Below are positions 61,001-64,000 of a DNA stretch of 64,000 bases, one piece after another. The notes beneath the pieces are model-generated. The model saw nothing but the letters and a program-made list of their open reading frames with translations. It was not told the DNA's origin and ran no database searches. How positions within the stretch are numbered: the first letter of the stretch is position 1; every line of letters begins with the position of its first letter. The DNA is from Medicago truncatula. Its lineage: Eukaryota > Streptophyta > Magnoliopsida > Fabales > Fabaceae. The position numbers and the translations under genes are program-made. The stretch covers positions 54,168,494 through 54,232,493 of the forward strand of contig NC_053045.1 in NCBI RefSeq assembly GCF_003473485.1, in the 5' to 3' direction.

Positions 61001-61964
61001 GAAATTGTAACTAGTGTATATATAGAGGGATGAGGACCTGTACTTCCACATCTTGACCTGGTGGTTGTGGAATCTGTGATTCCGTCATCCACCTAAGCAA
61101 TGCCACATGCCAAATGAATACTTTTAAGTCTATTTGGATTGACTTAGTTTAACATAAGTACTTGTGATACTTCTTGAGACAATAGCTCATGAACACAATT
61201 TATAGTTTATGTGAAACAAATTGACTTCATTTTATCTTTTGTTATAGAAATAGTCCTTATGCTCTAAATACTTAATTAAATTGTATGTCCAGCTGCCTTT
61301 GCTTTGTATAGCATACTAGGTTCGGCCAAGTGGACTCTCTAGTCTCTATCGCTGTCAAATCGCACTTCCTTTGCTTTTCTGTATTGTGTACATTTCTGCC
61401 CCCTTAGTTTACAATTCTAAACTTTGAAGGTTATGTTAAATTTTATTGCAGGTTGTTATGTTGAATCAAGTTACAACTAAGCATATTGAAGGTTCATTTC
61501 AATTGACCCTTGCCCTAGGTAACTTTTATTTTAGCTTTCGCATCTTACTTCGGTTTCATATTTAGAGGAGACAGAGAGGCGTATAAATGATTTTAACATG
61601 ATTTTGCCTCTAGAATTGTTTCTATCTTGAAGCTTAAATTTTACGTATTTCCCTCTATAGCTGATTTTTAGTCCCGAATTTACTATTCAAATGAACTCGC
61701 TTTTATCACAAGTCAAGTTTACAAAATCAATATAGTCAGAATCAATTTTTGTCATTGCAAAACCAATACTTTTGATAATGCTGAACAGGTGATAGCTGGT
61801 CGCATTCGTGCACGAACCGGATCATCTTATATTGGAATGGCGATGAAAGACATGCATACATTGACAAGTCTCCTTCTCTTAAATCAGCTTCAGCACCATA
61901 CTCTGTGACTTCTAGGGGGATACGTAATTCTACTTCAAGCAGTAAAAGAATCAAGATGGTGTGA
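58017..61964 (+). CDS. RAD51C: RAD51C recombinase paralogue
   Basis: RecA/RAD51-family ATPase for homologous recombination and meiosis, in complex with other RAD51 paralogues in the nucleus. Nine exons: 58017-58128, 58716-58817, 59602-59724, 59847-59880, 59987-60057, 60145-60371, 60592-60723, 61452-61518, 61789-61964. They total 1044 nt, 347 aa plus stop. The N terminus has a helix-hairpin-type stretch ([21 protein letters not shown], then [16 protein letters not shown]). Walker A is GVPGIGKT (114-121), split from the preceding glycine by an intron. [10 protein letters not shown] follows. Walker B is KIIIIDS (225-231). [28 protein letters not shown] and [29 protein letters not shown] are near-identical to plant RAD51C as I recall it. 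It ends with a nuclear signal SSKRIKMV. No damage is seen. Exon 1 was found through frame and family fit. Confidence 0.95.
58195..58650. repeat. Imperfect direct repeats in RAD51C intron 1
   Basis: Units of about 110-120 bp with 'GGGACTAAATTGATAC', 'GCAATTTTAGG(G/C)', 'TTGTTTTGCAATATTG' and 'AATACTGTCATATATG' recur at about 58300, 58410 and 58530. It could be a decayed element. Confidence 0.6.
59208..59450. repeat. AGCTTAT-family repeat in RAD51C intron 2
   Basis: Starts ATGTTTGGATGATCTTATTTGAGCTTAT and holds the same blocks as the copies in other introns (ATGGAAACAATTTATGA, AGCTTATAC). Confidence 0.6.
61128..61290. repeat. AGCTTAT-family repeat in RAD51C intron 7
   Basis: Truncated copy beginning TATTTGGATTGACTTAGTTTAAC, with 'CATGAACACAATTTAT' and 'TTTGTTATAGAAATAG' blocks shared with the other copies. 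Confidence 0.5.
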
Positions 61965-62363
61965 GATTTTGAGTAGGAAGATGATAGACTATGTGTCCTT
62001 TTCTTTTATGGCCTTCAAAGGATACTGGCTTTTGTGTAGCCTCAGTATAGTGAACTTTTGTGTAGCTATCTGACCATTTTTCCCATTTATAACTGATCGA
62101 TTGATCAATATATGCAACACTTTTAACATTTGCAATCAAATTACGAAGAAAAATAAAAACAATCTCAACAAAAGATATATACACATCCTCTCAAAAAATA
62201 GATACTCCAATTTAAAAATAATTATAAAAATCTATAATTCAATAAATGAAATTTTAGAGTGATATGAGTCACAGTAAACAAAAGATACACACATACCATA
62301 AAAGTCAGGATTGAGCACAATAACCAAAAAAGCCTAAAACCAATGAGTTGATTGACAAAATAT

Positions 62364-62522
62364 TTCAGAGTCAAGCAAGAATATCATGTATATAGTTATA
62401 TCTTTTGATTTCAACTTTAGGCATTGAAATAGTGTTTTGAAGCAATTGTTCCACTACTTCCATTATTTCCTCACCAGGTACAGTTACTACTGATCGACGA
62501 AAAGACTTCACTGTCAATGATT
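62364..62522 (-). other. Unassigned open stretch, possible terminal exon
   Basis: On the minus strand one frame reads GLESLTVKSFRRSVVTVPGEEIMEVVEQLLQN... to a stop after HDILA, 52 codons. A usable AG acceptor (ttgag) lies just before. I do not recognise the protein. The LINE insertion begins about 40 bp to its right, so the rest of a gene may have been separated from it. It could be chance. Confidence 0.25.
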
Positions 62523-62559
62523 CCAAACCTCAAACCTTAAATGTTAAATAAAAGGAATT

Positions 62560-63460
62560 TTTGAATTTTTTTTTTTTTAACAAATCAAAATGGAATATAT
62601 TGCTCAAACGAAAAGTGATTCACCCCGCACAATGTGTGCTAAAAATGATGACTCACTGAATATCTGTTACAAGAAAAAGGCACCAAACCAAAGGATGCCA
62701 CCACCAAAAAATAAAACCAAAATTACATGACACCCATACACAAAAGAGGGTGTCTTCACCAATCATGAAAATCAAAAGTGATCAGTCGTCTCAATGATAC
62801 CGCACCCGCTTACACATAAGTTGTTATCAGGTTGAAGTACATGTATGCGCACCAAATCAAGTCTTGTTGGAACTCTGTTTTGAAGAAGACGCCAAGCAAA
62901 GATTGAAACTTTTGAAGGAACTGGCTTATGCCAAACATTGTTGTATACTGCTCCATTCACTGGTTCATCAGCTGATGTGAGAAATCTATAAGTCCCACGA
63001 ACCGCGTAACCATGAGAAGGGTCTATAAGCCACCTCCAAGTATCCTGAATATTAACCTACAAAATAACGTTATTCAACAAAGCAGCACACTCCCTCACAC
63101 TCTCATCCTCCCACGCCAACAATCGTCTTCGCCAACTTCAAGCACCACCTCCTTCCGCCCACCCCATAGTCTCCATATCCTCCACCAAGTACTCCTTATG
63201 CATTGATAACTCAAAGAAACGGCTCAACTGGAGCTTTAATGGAACTCCACCAACCAATTATCGGTCCATAAAAAGTATCGTTACCATTACCTACCACCCG
63301 CCTTGTATTGTCATCAAACATATCCCCCCTCCTTTTCAACCAACAACCGCCAACACCATTTACCTATTAAAGTAACATTAAATTTCTGTAACCTCTTAAC
63401 CCCCAATCCACCATGATCCACAGGTAAACAAATAGAATCCCATTGAACCCAAGCAATTTT
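62560..63460 (-). mobile_element. 5'-truncated L1-type LINE, inactive
   Basis: Poly-A lies at 62567-62579 (minus strand) and the 3' UTR resembles that of the LINE at 16.5 kb. The segment 62960-62772 encodes the zf-RVT region (VWHKPVPSKVSIFAWRLL, LCVSGCGIIETTDHF), and decayed upstream parts run to about 63460. Both flanks carry AATTTTT(G/A)AA, a possible imperfect target duplication. It is frameshifted and not active. Confidence 0.8.
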
Positions 63461-63464
63461 TAAA

Positions 63465-64000
63465 AAAAATTACATATTCACGCATTTTGAGCACAAACGA
63501 AAACCTCAAACCTTCTTTGCATCTAACCTTTTTCCTTCATCAGATTTGCCTTCTATTATTTCTCTTACAATTTGATATATATATATATATATATATATAT
63601 TTCATCCATTTTCTAATGTAGTAGAGTACTTTTTAATATAACATATTTTCATCTTTTTGTTATTTTTATTTTTTGATTTTTGAAGACAACTTTTCAAAGA
63701 TCATAAACACTTCTATTGATGTATACACACACTCTCTTACAAGAGCTCTTATACATGAATCACCTTAGGTGGCATACACCCTTTTACACCCACACACATT
63801 TGTGACATGTGGCAAAAACATTGAAAGAAGAGATAAAAAGGGGTGATAATGTGATGTGAAATGATTAAAATACCCCTGGTACATGGGGTGTACATAAGAG
63901 GTGTATCAAAAAAGGGTGTCTACCTATCTTTTTCCCTCTTACAATACCTTGATTCAATTTTGATCCCAACTAACCATATCATCAATTTCATCATTCTATT
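63465..64000. other. Intergenic with (TA)n microsatellite
   Basis: TA repeat at about 63574-63600. Otherwise AT-rich with no supported gene. Confidence 0.5.

Noticed and set aside
1-64000. tRNA genes
   Set aside because: The only B-box-like sequence with A-box-like context belongs to the SINE at 45.7 kb; no cloverleaf was found by eye.

Overview
The window is nuclear DNA from a flowering plant. It is AT-rich and intron-rich, with plant-type genes and a dense load of plant transposable elements. The gene set and repeat families look legume-like (Medicago/clover/pea group). That placement is from general familiarity, not from a search. All exon coordinates below were read by eye from GT-AG borders and reading-frame continuity. 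Each full gene model closes to an exact multiple of three.

Region 1 (1 to about 11.3 kb) is most of a Helitron on the minus strand. It holds a 12-exon RPA70-like gene (11148-8666, 493 codons before the stop) and, downstream, a RepHel gene (5716 to beyond base 1). The RepHel frame stays open through 13 exons up to the window edge. Its N-terminal part has grown by tandem duplication of small exons that all keep the same phase.

Region 2 (11.3-23.3 kb) is a gene-poor stretch of repeats. It contains a compound microsatellite, a Ty1-copia pol remnant split by a later insertion, a Mutator-like MITE, a 5'-truncated LINE with clear target-site duplications, and a Ty1-copia LTR/gag fragment. It also holds a divergent histone H2B-like ORF (19381-19806) and a plastid insertion carrying rrn4.5 and part of rrn5.

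Region 3 (23.4-34.4 kb) is genic: a ZC3HC1/NIPA-like zinc-finger gene (+), a lumenal cyclophilin CYP26-2-like gene (-) and phosphopantothenate-cysteine ligase (-).

Region 4 (34.8-45.9 kb) is a pile-up of DNA transposons: two hAT-type elements, a large foldback element with arrays of short palindromes and three TA-flanked elements inside it, a Mutator-like element, a LINE tail and a SINE.

Region 5 (46.1-62 kb) is genic again, all on the plus strand: a mitochondrial-type SSB, a BED/hAT-derived (apparently domesticated) transposase gene, an oleosin and RAD51C. It is followed by a second 5'-truncated LINE (about 62.56-63.46 kb). The genes belong to unrelated pathways (DNA replication and repair, CoA synthesis, photosynthesis, seed oil bodies), so there is no operon-like logic.
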